A stretch of 64,000 nucleotides of DNA, taken from positions 1 through 64,000 of the forward strand of contig JARBJD010000045.1 in the NCBI GenBank assembly GCA_033064195.1, given 5' to 3'. The notes under the pieces are model-generated. The model was given only the letters and a program-made list of their open reading frames with translations, was not told where the DNA came from and did not search any database. Position 1 is the stretch's first letter. Each line of letters starts with the position of its first letter. The position numbers and the translations under genes are program-made. Below are positions 38,852 through 52,418 of this stretch, piece after piece. This stretch comes from Blattamonas nauphoetae (Eukaryota; Preaxostyla; Oxymonadida).

Positions 38852-41800
38852 ATGAATCGAATCTCCTCACTTGTGTCCAGATTAACTAACGTGGAAACAT
38901 CTCTCCACTCTCTCAACAGATCCAATCGAAAACTCTTAGATCAGATAGATATCGATACTCAGCAGCAAGAGTCTTTTTCTTCTCACTCAAACTAATCGTC
39001 TCTCTCCTCGAAATAGATTCGCCATTCCTCTTCAGCATCATCATGACCCAACGAAAATCGTGAATGCTTTCAGAAAACACGACATAGATCCACTTCAAGA
39101 GACACGATACATGTTTTTTCTCATTTTGTCTCAATATTCTATCATTTTTTCTTCTATTCACAGAAACAGAATGGAAAAACGTTACGGACTGCACAGTTCG
39201 ACATCAACTTCACCATTTTCTCACCACGACTCTCTTGAGGACACAATTTCATCATTTGGCAATTTCTCACCCATTGCCAAACGTCTACAGGTCTCAGCCA
39301 GTTCTTTTTCCATTCTTTCTGGATCATATGTTTCATTTCAGGACACTTCCTCTGTCTTTCGTCCCCATTCAGCCCCAAATTCACGCGTCAGTTTCACAAC
39401 ACCTCAAAATCAACGCACATCACCCCAATCCTCAACATTGATTGATACCCCACCCACAAACACTTCGTCACAAAGACCCACCACTCGAGCGAGACCATAT
39501 TCTCCCATAAATCACTCCCCACCTTCACCACCCTCATCTCCGACCCAAACAGGACCTCGCCACGTCTGGCATGCCAATGATCCGAAATCCGAACAAGACA
39601 GAAGAGTTGCCTTTGTCCAAAGTCATATTGAAAAGAGATTGGACACAAAACGATCGGATCGAAGGAAAGCTGGTCTTCCAGACGTCTTTTCCCGCACACG
39701 CCCTCGAACTGCGCAAGAAATACAACGCCGTCCTCTCTCTTCTCTTGTTACGCCAGTGAAGAAGGAGTGGAAAAGCTCGAACGTGTCACTCAACCAATCT
39801 CTCCGCTCGAGCTTCAAACTCCACGGGGCATCTCTTCGTTCTCCTCACTCTGCTGTCTCTCGTGCTGATATGCACAGTTCGACTGGGAGGCGCAATTTTG
39901 ACGCTATTCGTCCAGGTACCTCCGAGCACAATCATCATCGATCATCAAACTCTCGATCGGATGATACTGGAAACTCCCGAACTGAAAACGGAGATATTTT
40001 CGAACATCGAAAAAGAAGCGGTCGAAGAGAGGGTGGAATCACGTTTTATCCCTCTTTCAGTACACTCGAACCAAATCTGTCGCAGTCACTATCAACAAAT
40101 GAACAGTTCGGGAGTTCGTCGTTTCATATGCCTTGTACAAATGATGATGATACGACAGACGATGATGTTCATCAGATTTTCTCAAGAAGCGAAGCAGACG
40201 GGTTTGTGGTCATCGCTGACTCGACAATCGAAGACATAACAAATTTTGTTCACTCAAAACGAGAAGAAACACCAAAAATTGAATATTGGGCCGAAATGGT
40301 GACAGACAGGCGGAATATTGCGAATTGTGATGCGAAAGAGATTGACCAAAACTTCGCCGATCCTCATCCGACAAAAGAACCTGAAAATGAAGCCAACCAG
40401 CCACAGCACAATGCAACACCCCCAACATATACATCTGCCCCAGAAACAGGTAGCTCACATACTGAAACAGATGAAGAAAATGAAGAGGTGAAAGACAGCC
40501 CGTCGGACGAACGAATTCCCGAAGGAATTGCGACCCCTGCTCCAAAACCGACCCAAAATTGTGATTCTAACCCTGTCCCATCTCTGAAATCCGATCCTAT
40601 ATCTTCTTTTGATGACGGGACAGATCGCACAGTTTCACCGCCCGTAGAAGAGAGCAGTGATGATGAAAATACTCAAACAACCGAACCGGAGCAAGATGGA
40701 ACTAATATGTTCCTTATCAGCTCAATTCTTAAAGATATCCCGTCTGGAGAGTCCACACCATCATCGAACACTGTGCGGGGATCAGCAAGAGAACGAGGGT
40801 TGGTTCCGAAGCTGATTTTGGGAGGAGAGGCAGATGAAGAAGAGAAGGGCAAGGAAGAAGACTGGCGTATTGAGGGAATTGATGAAGAGAGTGGGAAGAG
40901 AAGCGAGAACAGGAAAGGAGAGAAGAGAAGAGAGAATTTGAAGAAAGAAGGAAAGAAAAAGGGGAAAGCGAAGAAGGAAAGAACAGACAATCCAAATCGA
41001 AAATCAAAAACTCGAAATAAAACCAAACAATCGACCAAACGCATCAAATTGGAACAAAACGAAGACCCACAGGTCACTCCCACAGCGGACAAGGCTAAAA
41101 CCAACACACCAATTGTCTCATCTAACCAAGCCAATGCTGACATCCAGATGGACGTGGTCTCGAAGAGTGGAACGATTTCGTTCGAAGGAGCCAAAGAAGA
41201 ACCAACGCCAGCCACCAACACCACTCCTCCTCCCATCGCAGAATCGATCCATCCCTTAATCTCAGAATCTCAAGTTCAGACAACGACACCTGTTGTGCCT
41301 CACCAAAACGAGCGAGTGCACATTCACTCGACCGAGCTTCAACCACAACAGCATTCTGAACTCGACACAGACGAACAACGCGAGACACATGTTCGTCGAC
41401 TCGATTTGACAAAACTGTCTCGATACCAACGAAGTGTCCATTCCTCGTCATCTCGACCACCAACACTGGATGGATCGGTCGGAAGTGGGATTGGGGAGGA
41501 GGGAGAGAGTTTGGGAGGGACTCAGCTTGCGTCGACAGAGGGATTGCCTCTGAGGAATCGATTGATGGTGTTTAGGAAACACCACAACACACTCATCCGA
41601 GAACGAGAAAAACAGAAAGAAGACAAAATTCGTAAAAGGAAGTTTTTTGGAATCCAAAATGGAAGAAACGGAAAGGGCCATGTATCCTGGAGACGGACAG
41701 ATGACGAAGAAGCAGATGTTGGAAGAACGACGCGAAGAATGATTGATGGGAAGGAAGAGTCTTGGACCGATCGAGAATTACGACTGTTGCAGACCGCACA

Positions 41801-42419
41801 ACGCCCCAAAAGTGTTGGAAGCGAAGGCCGACGATTCGGAGTTGGCTGTCTGACGAGAAATACAAACAAGCAGAGAGAAGATGAGAGGAGGAAGAGGGAG
41901 GCGAGGGAAAGAAGGGAGCGAAGGGAGGCAACTGCGAGAAACGGTCAAACAGTTCCAACTCCCATCATTTCAATTCGACCACTCTCTGCCTCACTCAGAA
42001 GAGCTCAGATAGATCACACAGAACTCTCACCAACTGAACGACGTCAACAGTGGGAAGAGAAGAGAAAGGAGAGGCAGGAGAAGTTGGTCTTCTCTCCAAC
42101 AAGACGGACACGAACACCAAAAATTGAAGATGGGAAGGTCTCAGAGACAGGAAAGACAAACGAGGATCCAGTCGATGGAATCAGTGAGCAAATCGGAACT
42201 CTGGCTGTCACGATGAGTGGGGAAGGGGACAATCGAGAAGGATCTGAACTTGTCCTTTCGACAGCTGCTGGTTCAGAAGTTGAAGTCAAACATGAAAAGG
42301 AGGGAGAACAGGAACACATCCCACCATCACTCCTCGTCCCAGAAACTGAAAACCAACCTTTGGAGATCCCATCACTTGATTTAGGTTTGGATCTCCAAAA
42401 GGAACAGCAAGGAGAATGA
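38852..42419 (+). CDS. Large charged, probably disordered protein, 1156 aa
   Basis: Three exons are inferred from frame continuity: 38852-38970, 39017-39112 and 39164-42419. The introns are 46 and 51 nt, both GT-AG. The N-terminus MNRISSLVSRLTNVETSLHS suggests a short coiled coil. Residues ~70-560 are Ser/Thr/Pro/Asn-rich. A Lys/Glu run follows (KGKEEDWRIEGIDEE to KKEGKKKGKAKKERTDN), and the C-terminal ~300 residues hold long Arg/Glu/Lys helices (RLMVFRKHHNTLIREREK, RRKREARERRERREATARNG). No domain is recognised. The composition would suit a cytoskeletal or scaffold protein, but that is only compatible with the sequence, not shown by it. If the short 5' exons are wrong, the start is 39171. 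Confidence 0.7.
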
Positions 42420-43223
42420 CAGAACGACTTCCGATTCGAGCGACATCTCCAATGAATTCGACTGAATTCCGAAAAAAATAAGTTCTTGACAGGATTTATC
42501 GATCACACGGATTCCATTCATTTCATTTACTTTGCGGAGACTCGTGAATCAACCGACCGATCGCTTTTTCCACAATTCATTTACGTTTTGTACGCCCTTC
42601 TGACTTTCTTATTTAACTTTTCTGTGATTTTCTTTATTTTCCATTCATTTCTTTCAAGTAATCTGATAGTATCGTTCTAGATGTTGTGAATGGGCGTCGG
42701 ATCTGTCTTCACGTTTTCCACCCTTGACAAATGGTAATTCTCAGTTAACACCATATATTGGTGACATTCAGAGATTAATATGCATATCAGAGAATTTAGA
42801 GTCCGTTTTGATCGACATTTGTTGATCATCCCTCTATCCAACGTTTTCACCTCGTGTTTAAAGGTCTTCTTGATCAACGGTTTTTCGTTGATAAACCAGT
42901 CATTTTTGTGAGAGAAGCACGGGTTGCTCTCTCACTGACACACACTGGGATAGAAAAGCTTTCCAGATTTCTGGTTGGTTCTGTGGCTCTCCGTTCAATG
43001 CATCACTCAATTTTGCATTGACCCTTACTGTCCACAGATAGCTCTGATGTTCTTTTTGTCTGTTCACGCAATTCGGTGAAACTTAGAAGAGAATTATCGC
43101 TAATCTTAAGTTTTTGCGAAATGGTGGGATCAAACGAATCAGAGTGAGGGGTCCGATCTTCATCATTTTGACGTCTTCCTAAAACCGTCACTTCAATTCG
43201 GCCTATATACACTTATCCTGACA
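42420..43223. other. Intergenic, no gene recognised
   Basis: A/T-rich sequence with only short frames. Short direct and inverted occurrences of TTGATCA and TTGATAAAC cluster at 42810-42900. TATATACACTTATCCTGACA just before the start at 43224 may be the core promoter of the next gene. Confidence 0.4.
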
Positions 43224-43813
43224 ATGACTGCTGTTTGTGGACCATGCTGTGAACACAAACCTTTCACAACCGTGGTCCCGAAGCTTCAACAACAGTTCAT
43301 GTCACACCCCGATCTCTTTATTCATCGCCTGTCATTTGCTCTCACGGACTGGATTGCCACAGCCATGAAATCTGCTCGTTCCGCTGCCTCTAATCACAAT
43401 ACCTTGACGAAGATTTCGGCGAATCTGATCAGTCCATTCTTGAGCTGAATCCCTCCATAGCCGAATTCCTAACGACATGTGCCAAACTCGATGAACTTAC
43501 AGAGGCGGAGTTACTCTACACAGGATGCCTCATCGAGACTGCCATCTTAACACAACTCCACTCCGACCCACAACGGTTCGCTCTCCTCAAAGAAGACAAC
43601 ATCGGAATTTTCATCCTAAGCTCGATCATTATCACTCTGAAATGTCTTCGTGACGAAACCCATCCTAATTCGAGTTGGGCCGATGCCTTCCACATCGACT
43701 TAGCGGCCATCAACAGTGCGGAGCGACTTATCTTAAAATGCCTCCAATACCATGCTAATGTTTCTGTTCAAAAGGTTGGAAACCTGCAGCTGCGGCTTGG
43801 CTTCACAAAATAG
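43224..43813 (+). CDS. Cyclin-box-like protein, tandem copy 1
   Basis: Two exons are inferred: 43224-43377 and 43413-43813, around a 35-nt GT-AG intron that restores a single frame of 184 residues. The second exon carries ELTEAELLYTGCLIETAILT, then NIGIFILSSIIITLKCLRDE and SSWADAFHIDLAAINSAERL, matching block for block the gene at 44060 and more loosely that at 36922. The pattern is that of the cyclin box. A simple frameshift in place of the small intron cannot be excluded. The protein lacks a long C-terminal tail. Its neighbour 250 bp downstream is a clear paralogue, so a tandem duplication is likely. Confidence 0.55.
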
Positions 43814-44059
43814 AGCTTGGCCTGCGGCGAGCAACCCTGTATTTGATGTAATGATCATCTCACACGCAAACGCAGTCATTCATCGATTATTCCTTTGGCT
43901 TTGAGCCAGTTCTGTTTTTTCGTCATTATCTAGCTTTGCTCGATTTCCTCTCGTTTATCGAGACTTTTCCGAATGTTCTTTTTCTTCACTTTTTCACGCA
44001 GTATGGTTCGGATCATAAGTCCTCCATTTCGTTGAGACTCGTTATTTTTTCTCAAATCC

Positions 44060-44647
44060 ATGTTGAGCCAGAAGAGCCATCCCGTACAGTCATCTGACAA
44101 CCGTTGCTCGCGTCATAAATTGCTTGTCAACACGAAAACAATGAACGAAACGCTCACTCAGCGGTTCGATTCTCTTCGTTCGTCCCTCTCCTCCACAGTT
44201 GCAGGGTGGATTGTGTATCTCTTTACTACACAGAATGTGCCACTCTCCCAATCAACCGCAAGTGTCACCCGCGATTCCCTCAAGAAAGCAATCAACGCAT
44301 TCTTCATCAATTGTTCCACCACCGGTCAGCTGACGGAAGTTGAACTTCTGTATTCAGCATGCATCATCCAACGAGTCATTAGAAACCAGCTCAAAGGCCA
44401 GACTCCCTCAAGTCGCATCATCACCCAGAACAACCTCGGAACACTCCTCCTGTGTTCCATTATCGTCACTTTGAAGCTACTCCGTGACAATCCCTATACA
44501 AACAGCTGTTGGGCGAAATATCTCCGAATTCCTTTATCTGACCTCAACCATTCTGAAGTGATCATGTTGGCCCACCTCAATTTTAATCTCAATGTCCAAT
44601 TTGAAGAAATTTCTCAACTATATTCTATTCTGGCACTTCCGTGCTGA
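44060..44647 (+). CDS. Cyclin-box-like protein, tandem copy 2
   Basis: Single-exon frame of 195 residues. A polar N-terminal region of ~28 residues precedes NETLTQRFDSL. The cyclin-box-like helices follow: QLTEVELLYSACIIQRVIRN, NLGTLLLCSIIVTLKLLRDN, CWAKYLRIPLSDLNHSEVIM and LAHLNFNLNV. The last block corresponds to the LxLLxFNLxV end of the first cyclin fold in PHO80-type cyclins. It is uninterrupted, so it is more secure than its upstream paralogue. A role as a CDK activator is inferred from the fold only. Confidence 0.6.
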   Translation: MLSQKSHPVQSSDNRCSRHKLLVNTKTMNETLTQRFDSLRSSLSSTVAGWIVYLFTTQNVPLSQSTASVTRDSLKKAINAFFINCSTTGQLTEVELLYSACIIQRVIRNQLKGQTPSSRIITQNNLGTLLLCSIIVTLKLLRDNPYTNSCWAKYLRIPLSDLNHSEVIMLAHLNFNLNVQFEEISQLYSILALPC

Positions 44648-44871
44648 CACTTCTCTTCATTTCTTCGCTGGTTTCAACATATTCTTGCTTCTCGGTGCAT
44701 TTTCCTTTGAGATTGAGGAATCACCATTGTTTTATCTGTTCGTTTCGGCGCGTTTCTGTACTATGATTTTTCCGACTTCATTTCTTCTTACGACCTCATT
44801 AAAGTTTATTTCAAAGTAATCATCAGTATTCGAGGCTCTTTTTCATTTCTCCGAAATCTGTTCCAACACAA

Positions 44872-47800
44872 ATGGGTCAAATGATCGAACTGTCTCCATT
44901 CGCACCGGGGGATGGAGGTTCACTCTATGGCAAAGTTGACACCAAAAGCCAACAATTCACTATTCTCTCCTCTCAATTCTCGATACTAGATAAATTGTGT
45001 GTTCTCCTTCCATTCACAATTTTTTCCCATCTTTTGAACATCCCAGACTTTTTGCATTCTTTTACGGATATACAAATGTATGGGTTCCTCATATTTTCAA
45101 CCCTTCCCATTGTTTCGTAGAACAAACCGAAATTAGCACCGATTTTCCACCATCTGTTTATTGCACTGGTCACCTTTCAATTCTCGATTCTTCCTTTAAA
45201 ACGATGGGACTACACGTCCCTCGGTATGGTATATATTATCCCCAAACTTGGGTTTGCTCTTAAACTTCGTCATTTTCCTCAGTCATTACTTTGATCCATC
45301 GATCAGGATGGAATCACCTGTCACCCAACTTGTAATAACCATATTCGCCTGCAGTTTCGTTCTGATTGGACTGATCCTCCTTATCGTCCAAGCATCCTTC
45401 ACATTCATGGACAGGGTTCCACACAGACTCGTCTCGTCGTTCATCTCGCTATATACATCTCTCATCCTCAGACTGTTATTTATCCCACTGCTCGTCCTGC
45501 TTGTTGATCCCGCTGTTTGCCTCTTTGGCCTCCAGAACACCTCAGCGCTCCATTGCAACCAATCTGCAGGTCTTGCCCTAACCATCACTGGTCTGATCTT
45601 GGCAGTGATATTGGTTTTGTGGAATCTTCTCCAAACGACCCTTCTAACTGCATCGTTCCGGTCCCAAAATTCCTTCTTTTCGACGCAGATGACAAGGACA
45701 CAAACTCTCATCGTTCTACTTGTCACCATTGCTTGTGTGAGTGGAACTTTACTGTCTCCCACCCTTCCTACCGTTGCCACAATTGTTCATTTAGTGATTT
45801 CAGTTGCTATTGCATTGCTTTTGTTACATTTTCCACCTTTCCTCTCAAATTACATCAATATTCTGGTCTCAGTCTTTCCTATAGTGTCAATTATCACTTC
45901 TATTTTTTCATTTTTGTCTGTTCCCCTCTCATACACCCATCCAATCGCCAACAACCTCATCTTCTTCATTGGCCTCTTCGGTTTCTCGATCGCTGCTTGT
46001 TTCGGCTTTGCACGTCTGATCAAACTCAGACTTGACAAAATCGTATTAATTCATAGACACAAAACCACATCAAAGGACACCCAGAACGGAACTCGAGCTA
46101 AGCCGCTCCAATCACAAATGGTCGGATCGATCTACACCGTCATGAACAACATGCTATTCGAATATCCTCACATCCCCAACATGTCCCCATACAACGCCAA
46201 AAACCCCTCAACGAACGATACCTCTAAAACTCCAGCATCTCGTCCACTGTACGATGCTGTAGATCTCGCTGCCAGAAGGATCAAAAACAATGTTGATCTG
46301 AACCTCAAACTTCGATATCTTCACCAACCCAACATTATGACTGACGATGAAGTTGTAGGGTTCACAGACGCGCTGTATCTCAGAGTCTTGAACCGCGGCC
46401 AATTCCGAAACGATCCGTCCACATTTCTGTCCTATGCTCAATTTTTAGGGATTTTCCGGCCTTCTCAACGTATAAACATCGTCTTAACTCGTGTTACCGA
46501 ATTATTCCCCTCCTTCCCCGACCGCTTCATCATCTACAGATATGTCAAAGATATCGAAGCCCAGGAGAACAAGCTTAACTCCCCAGCCCATAAAACGATC
46601 AACCCACAACCAAACCAACGTGCTGCCGAACGTTCCCAGACAAATAGATCGGAAGAAGCCATCAGATTGAGCAATATTGCTCGGGCCCACATGCTGCGCT
46701 TCTGGACGATGCTGGCGAGAAAGAATTTTGATGTGATTCGCGCCATGAAACATGCAGAGGAAGGAATATCGAATTTTACAAAGTCCAAAGAACTGCTGCA
46801 AGAGTTACTGAAGGAGGACACGAAAAACCCAACCATCCTCCGACAATATGCATCTATCGTGCGAGAAATCGAAGGAGATCTTGTGACATCGTCGGCCTGT
46901 CTCACGCTTGCCGAGAATGTCGAGGATGTCATGCTGCAAGAAGACACTGAAGCTCACATGAGAGAGATCATGAAAGGGGAGCAGGATCCTGCCCAAATGC
47001 GGATGGATGGAAATCAAGATTTTGGCAGCAATTTCACACATCCGGACGCTTCCGGTGTTCCTCCCTCCACCCCGCCTCCCCAAACCTTCACAGTGAAGAG
47101 AAAGACGAGAGAAGATCTGAGCATTCCAAACGCCCTCCAACTGTCGATCTGGGAGTCGAAGCAGGTTGTCCCGTTGAACCCAATCTCGTTCCTCTTCACT
47201 CTTCTCGGAATGGTCGTCCTCTTTGCTCTTCTCATCTTCACGTCCATCTTCATCCTCATGCAAAGCTCCCAAAGCGAGCCAGAAACCGTCATGATTCGCG
47301 CAACCATCGCTGGAAGCGTCGAACTCAATTATTTGTTCGAAATGATGCAAGCCTCGTTCCAGTACACGGGAATGATCACTGGCGTCGATGCCGACGACGA
47401 ATGGATTCTAGAGAATTTGGAAGAAAACAAGGAATATTCAACAGACAGCGTCTTGTATCTGAATGGAGTGCTCCATCGAATGCTTGATGTGTCACTTGAA
47501 ACGAACGATTGGGGCTCAAAGAACTTCGAATGGGTTGTTCCAATTGAAAACAGCGTCGATGGAACGATTGTTGAGAATCTCACCAAGTACAAGCTGAATT
47601 TGTATGACTTGATCAACTGGGCCGACGACCTGCTTCTGGAGTCGCTTGGAGACGATCTGAATCCAATCACGAATCGTGCGGCTTACCTCCACGCCACAGT
47701 GACCGCTGGATTGACCATCCCATTCTCGCTGACGGAGGAAATGAAGAAATTGGTGTTCGAATCGTCGACGTCCATTGAGAAGACGGATCGGTTGATTTAT

Positions 47801-50023
47801 TTGATGGAGTGGACACTCTTTGCAATCAGCCTGACTGCCATCCTCCTTTTCTTGTTCCTCCCCACTTTCATCTCGCTTCTCCGCACGTGCCGTTCACACT
47901 CAAAATGTGTCGCTGAGGTCTGTCAACAAACAACGCAACAAGCAGAAGCCCAGATTCAACGATTCAACTCAAACGCAGACTCCTCACAAACGGCCAGCCA
48001 GACAGAATCGTTCGTTGAGAATGATCTCGATGACTTTCCCATCCAATCACCAGGAATTAAACCGCAAATGTCTCTTCATCAAGGAAGAAAGAGTGTTGGA
48101 GCAGGAATGATCACCCCAACACTCTCACAAGCAGCCGGACACAAACCATTCATCGCCGAAATGGCTGGCGAAGAAGGTGCAGACCATCATCTCAAGCCTA
48201 CGTTCTCACTTCATCAGAGGAAGAAGAGTGTTGGAGCAGGAATGGTGACTGAAGCTCTTTCACTCGCAAGTCGACAGGGTCCAATCACAGGACAGTTCAG
48301 TTTGGCGGAGTATGGAAACATGCCGATTCCAAACACTCTTTACCAAATTTCGCAGGTTTTGGCTGATCCGAGAAAGAAAAGAGAAGAGATTCGGAAGAAG
48401 GAAAGAAACAGAAGAGAACGAGCGATGGCCCAGACACGAGAAGTTGAACAGATGCGCATCGAGAACGAACGCCTCCTTCGAATCGAGAACGTGAACGCTG
48501 CCCTTCCATCCATCCGCTCCCACACTCTCCCAACATCACTCATCGTTCGCTTCGCCATCGGCATCGCTCTCCTCGCCATCGCAACCTGCGGGTTCTTCGC
48601 TCCGACTGGTCTTTTTGTCCCCCAAATGCGACAATACTCCTCAAGAATTGTTGTCAACGAATACCGCCGAGTTCTTGTGACCCAGATATCGTTTTTAGCC
48701 GACATGGTTTCAGGAAAGTTCACAATTAGTCCAGCTTCGGATGATGTTGTGATTCTCAACACACAGTACGGGACACCGTGTTTCACGAACACGACAAACT
48801 TCCAATCTGTCGTTGATCTCCAAGCGACGTTGGGACGAACAGCTTCCCTCTTCGCACAGATGAACCAAATCTTCATTTTGGGATCAACCGACGATTTGAT
48901 TACGTCTGACCCTTTCTTGGATGGAATTGAAGTGGCGTCGAGTCGAACGTATAGCGAGGACATCACAACACTCTACACAGCCAAGGCTGATTGCTACATC
49001 GATCCGGAAGACGGCGAAGTGTGCGAGGGAGGTTCTGTTGACGGTCTCGAATCTTGGTTTGGAATCGACGAATTGTTGCAGAAAGTGACAGAAGCTGCAA
49101 TGCTTATCGCAAACACACCGGAAGCTGAACTGGAGATCAGCATGGCTGAGAACACACTCATCACTCAGCTGACTTGGGACTATCTTGACGCTGGTCTCGC
49201 TCGAATTGGAGTGTATTTGGAGAACTCGCTGGACAGCTTCATTCAGACGTCGCGTGTGTTGGTGATTGTTCTTGTTGTCGTCGTCGCGGTCGTTCTGGCC
49301 ATAGTCTCGCTCGTCTTGCTCATCCCAATTCCGTTCAGTCTGAGGAAGATTCATACTCTGTCCAAATCTCTCGAACGATACGGCATTGTGAGAAGTACAC
49401 AACCACCAGTGTACTCTTCGTCGATGGAGACGTCAGTCCAAGCACTCGACGATATGCACCAACGAATTCTGAACGACTTGACGGAATTGTTCTCTTTGGT
49501 CCACGATCCTTCAGTGATGGGTCGCCGGAGAAATAGAAACTCCGGCACAGAGACAGATTTTTCTCATGGGGCTCAGAAATCACAAACCGCGATCCTCCAA
49601 CCTCTCTCGGAGCTGCTGTTGGACATTGTGGAAATGTTCTCGATTGAAGAATCACTCATGCTCGCTTCATGCTTCCCATCTGGAGCGATGACTCTTCACT
49701 TACAGGCACACATCGACGTCTTTGTCGATCTTCTCAAGATCTACGAACACGCGCTACAAAACAAGGTTTCAGAAGAGGAAGGACACATCTTCACTGTTAG
49801 TTGGATGAAGGACCATATTTCAAGTGACGATCACCTGCTGGGTGTGTATGTTGCAGAAAACCTCGATCACGAAAAGTTGAAGCGAGCGGTGAAGGAAGGA
49901 AAGAGGAAGAAAAACGGGATGCTGCAGTTCCCACGGCTGATGGGCCGTTCATTGCAGGAATCGCAGGTGGTGGATCCTGTGTTCTTGATGCAAATCCTCC
50001 AAACACACAATATCCAATTTTGA
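44872..50023 (+). CDS. TmcB-like large polytopic membrane protein, 1667 aa
   Basis: Four exons: 44872-44996, 45047-45077, 45121-45251 and 45307-50023. The introns are 50, 43 and 55 nt, each GT-AG and each restoring the frame (…LDKLLFAFFYGYTN/NKPKLAPIFHHL…, …IIPKLG/MESPVTQL…). The first ~330 residues hold about eight membrane spans. Next comes a soluble region with TPR-like text (ELLKEDTKNPTILRQYASIV) typical of TmcB (tiny macrocysts B)-like proteins. Two further membrane-bounded extracellular-type segments follow: spans near residues ~720, ~930, ~1170 and ~1420. Two near-identical LHQ(G/R)(R/K)KSVGAGM motifs lie at ~1020-1070. No cyclase or PAS domain was recognised in the remaining C-terminus. 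Confidence 0.78.
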
Positions 50024-50429
50024 TGATTGGATGGACTTTTTGCACTTCATCTTCTAGTCATTGACACCACTCATCGCCAATTATTGAACATTTCTCTCGT
50101 TCAGTTTTGGGGGAGTCGCAATGGAGCCCAACTTTGTTTCACTTTATTGAGTTTGGATGTGATCTCATTATTCGGAAATCAAGAGAATGAACCGACAATG
50201 AATGAATGAAAATGAAAAATGAGGAGTGTGTCCTGCGTGGAGGTGAGTGTTTGAGTCAATCCCACATCAGCTCGACTATCCTTCGTCATTCGTCAATCAC
50301 TTATCAAATCAAAACACAACAGAGCGAGAGAGTGGTGTTGAAATCTGTAGAAACGAGGAAGAAGGCAGGAGATGGTTGAGTGTGGAAAGCGAGGGCTGTT
50401 GTTCGGTTCGAACGTTCGCTGGTTCTTCT
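50024..50429. other. Intergenic with an inverted copy of the family 3'-flank repeat
   Basis: 50270-50410 is the reverse complement of the repeat at 20925-21070. That is the expected position relative to the minus-strand family copy F, which ends at 50430. No other feature is seen. Confidence 0.6.
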
Positions 50430-51088
50430 CTATTTCTTCCAAAGTTTTGGAACGTTCATGCCCAGCTGGTTGTTCAATTCGATCGAGTCGGAAACAATGG
50501 ATCTTCCGTAGAATTGGATCCTGTTGTTTTGCAGCTTTGCCTCCATCGCATCTTCGACGCCCTCCATTCTCAAGGTTTGAAGCACTTTCTTCCCCTTCTT
50601 TCGCACTTCTCCGCCTTCGTCGGTCCATTCCTGCTGGATAGTGTTCATTCTAGACAGAAACCAATAGATTGAGGAATCATTTTCGAAGAATGTGAGACAA
50701 CTTGGAGTCGTGAGAATGACAGGCACGTGAAGAACAAATTCCATTGTCGGTTGATAATACGGTGATATTAGGAGGAGAAGGGCGAGGAGTGCCAGATAAT
50801 ACATGGATTGCTCTCCATCGATGATCGAAAATCTGTTCACGCACAAATGCCAAATATACTTCTCCGATGGTGCGAGAACTTGCTGAAAAACCGTCTCGTG
50901 AACAGCTTGTTCTTCATCTTCATCTTCAATTTCGAGACGGGCGAAATTCTCGGGAGTTGCGAGCCCGATCGAATAGTTGATGATTGCCATGAGATAGGTG
51001 TGGATATCGATTGCTTCTGTGAATGAAAGAGACTGTGGATTGAGAGAGATGATGAGTTGAGGGATTAGATCAGCCTTAACGAGACAGA
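50430..51088 (-). pseudogene. ~355-aa family, copy F, C-terminal two thirds
   Basis: Family similarity starts abruptly at CLVKADLIPQLIISLNPQSL (51088) and runs uninterrupted through DEEQAVHETVFQQVLAPSEK, FFENDSSIYWF and LRMEGVEDAMEAKLQNNRI, to NQLGMNVPKLWKK and a stop at 50430. The first ~145 residues are missing. The frame continues upstream to 51185 with unrelated text (start MCVGERENEM), so a shortened product remains possible. Loss begins at almost the same block where copy A is interrupted. Confidence 0.75.
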
Positions 51089-51581
51089 TGCCACAGTCCA
51101 ACGTGTCAGCATTCATCCTCTTCCAGACGCCAACGGCCCCCTTTGCGTCTTCAAACATCTCATTCTCTCTTTCCCCGACACACATTCACCCACCAGCCAC
51201 AACGCCGAGTGAATGATCCTCATCTCCCACGGCCCACGTGCCCACAGCACTGCCATAAACAATGTCATCACAGGCCAAGCCACCAATCACGACGGGTACA
51301 TTCAACTTTGGACGGTGTGCGATCAGCTGAGAGTGTCAGAGAACAGTGGAACAAGCAGACGCAATAGATTCTCTTTCTTCTCGCTCTGCCTGTTCAATTT
51401 GCGGCTGCATCAGGGCGAGATCGATTAGGATGCTCACTGCATTCCCTCTCCTTCCTTCTCCTTCCAATCATCCACGACGACGGCTGATGGAGAAGCTCTC
51501 GTGTCATCTCTCCGTCCAGCCTCCCCGCACAGATGCCGGGATTGGGGACACTGAATGGTGCAGTTTGGTTCCCGTCAATTT
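51089..51581. other. No recognised gene
   Basis: Between two damaged family copies. The plus frame around 51213-51330 reads NNVITGQATNHDGYIQLWTV but ends soon after. It may be an exon remnant of an unrelated gene. Confidence 0.3.
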
Positions 51582-52250
51582 CTATTCAAGTCGCAGCATC
51601 ATCATTCCTTGCTTGATGTTCCAGTGCATCGAATCGAACATGATGGTCATTCCAAAGTCTCCTTCTTTGTGGTTGTGCAGTCTTTGTTCAGACATTCTTC
51701 AACTCCTCCCATCCTCACCCATCAATTGCATTCTCTGATCGATCGGCATCTCACCCTTCTTCGTTCCATTCTTCACAGTCATCCATCACTCCATCCACAA
51801 AAGTCCAGATTGAGTCGTCATTCTCGAGAAATGTCAGACGACTCGGAATTGTGAGATGGACTGGCACACAAAGGACGGAATGCAATGTGGGATGTACGAT
51901 GCTCACACAGGAAGAGTTGGGCAAGAAGCAACGAGAAGCCCTTTGATGGGTCTCCAGCGACGATCGAGAAGGGATGGTCGCACAAGTGCCGAAGATAGTT
52001 TTCTGAGGGAACCAGAATATGTTCTAAGCCAAATCTGTGAATAGATTGTCGTTCGTCGGGATGTTCATTTGGAGTCGGTCCGGTTCACGTGGAGTGGCAA
52101 GCCAGAGAATCTCGATCATGATGCGAATGAGAATGACGTGGAATCGTCTGGCTCAGCCAAAGAGAGCGACAGTGAAGTCGGAGAAGTGTTGATTCGAGGG
52201 ATGAGAACAGCGGCGACGCATTTGTTTCCATTACAGAGTAGGGCGAATTG
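51582..52250 (-). pseudogene. ~355-aa family, copy H, highly decayed
   Basis: On the minus strand three frames together show family text, e.g. ILVPSENYLRHLCDHPFSIV followed by AGDPSKGFSLLLAQLF, then LTIPSRLTFLENDDSIWTFV and finally HNHKEGDFGMTIMFDSMHWN, ending at a TAG at 51582. Several frameshifts and stops separate these blocks. Only the C-terminal half is recognisable. It is the most diverged copy in the window and so probably the oldest. Confidence 0.6.
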
Positions 52251-52418
52251 ACGAGAGGAGCGGCGAAGGAGAAGGAGCGTGTGGTGACCATCGAGCGATA
52301 TTGGCGAGAGAGAATCCGAATCGTTTCGTCAAATGAAACCATGATGTGATGCTGAGCAGAAGAATCAATCGGAGGCAGAAAATGCTGTCGGGCAAACGAA
52401 ACAATGAGGTGATAGTCC

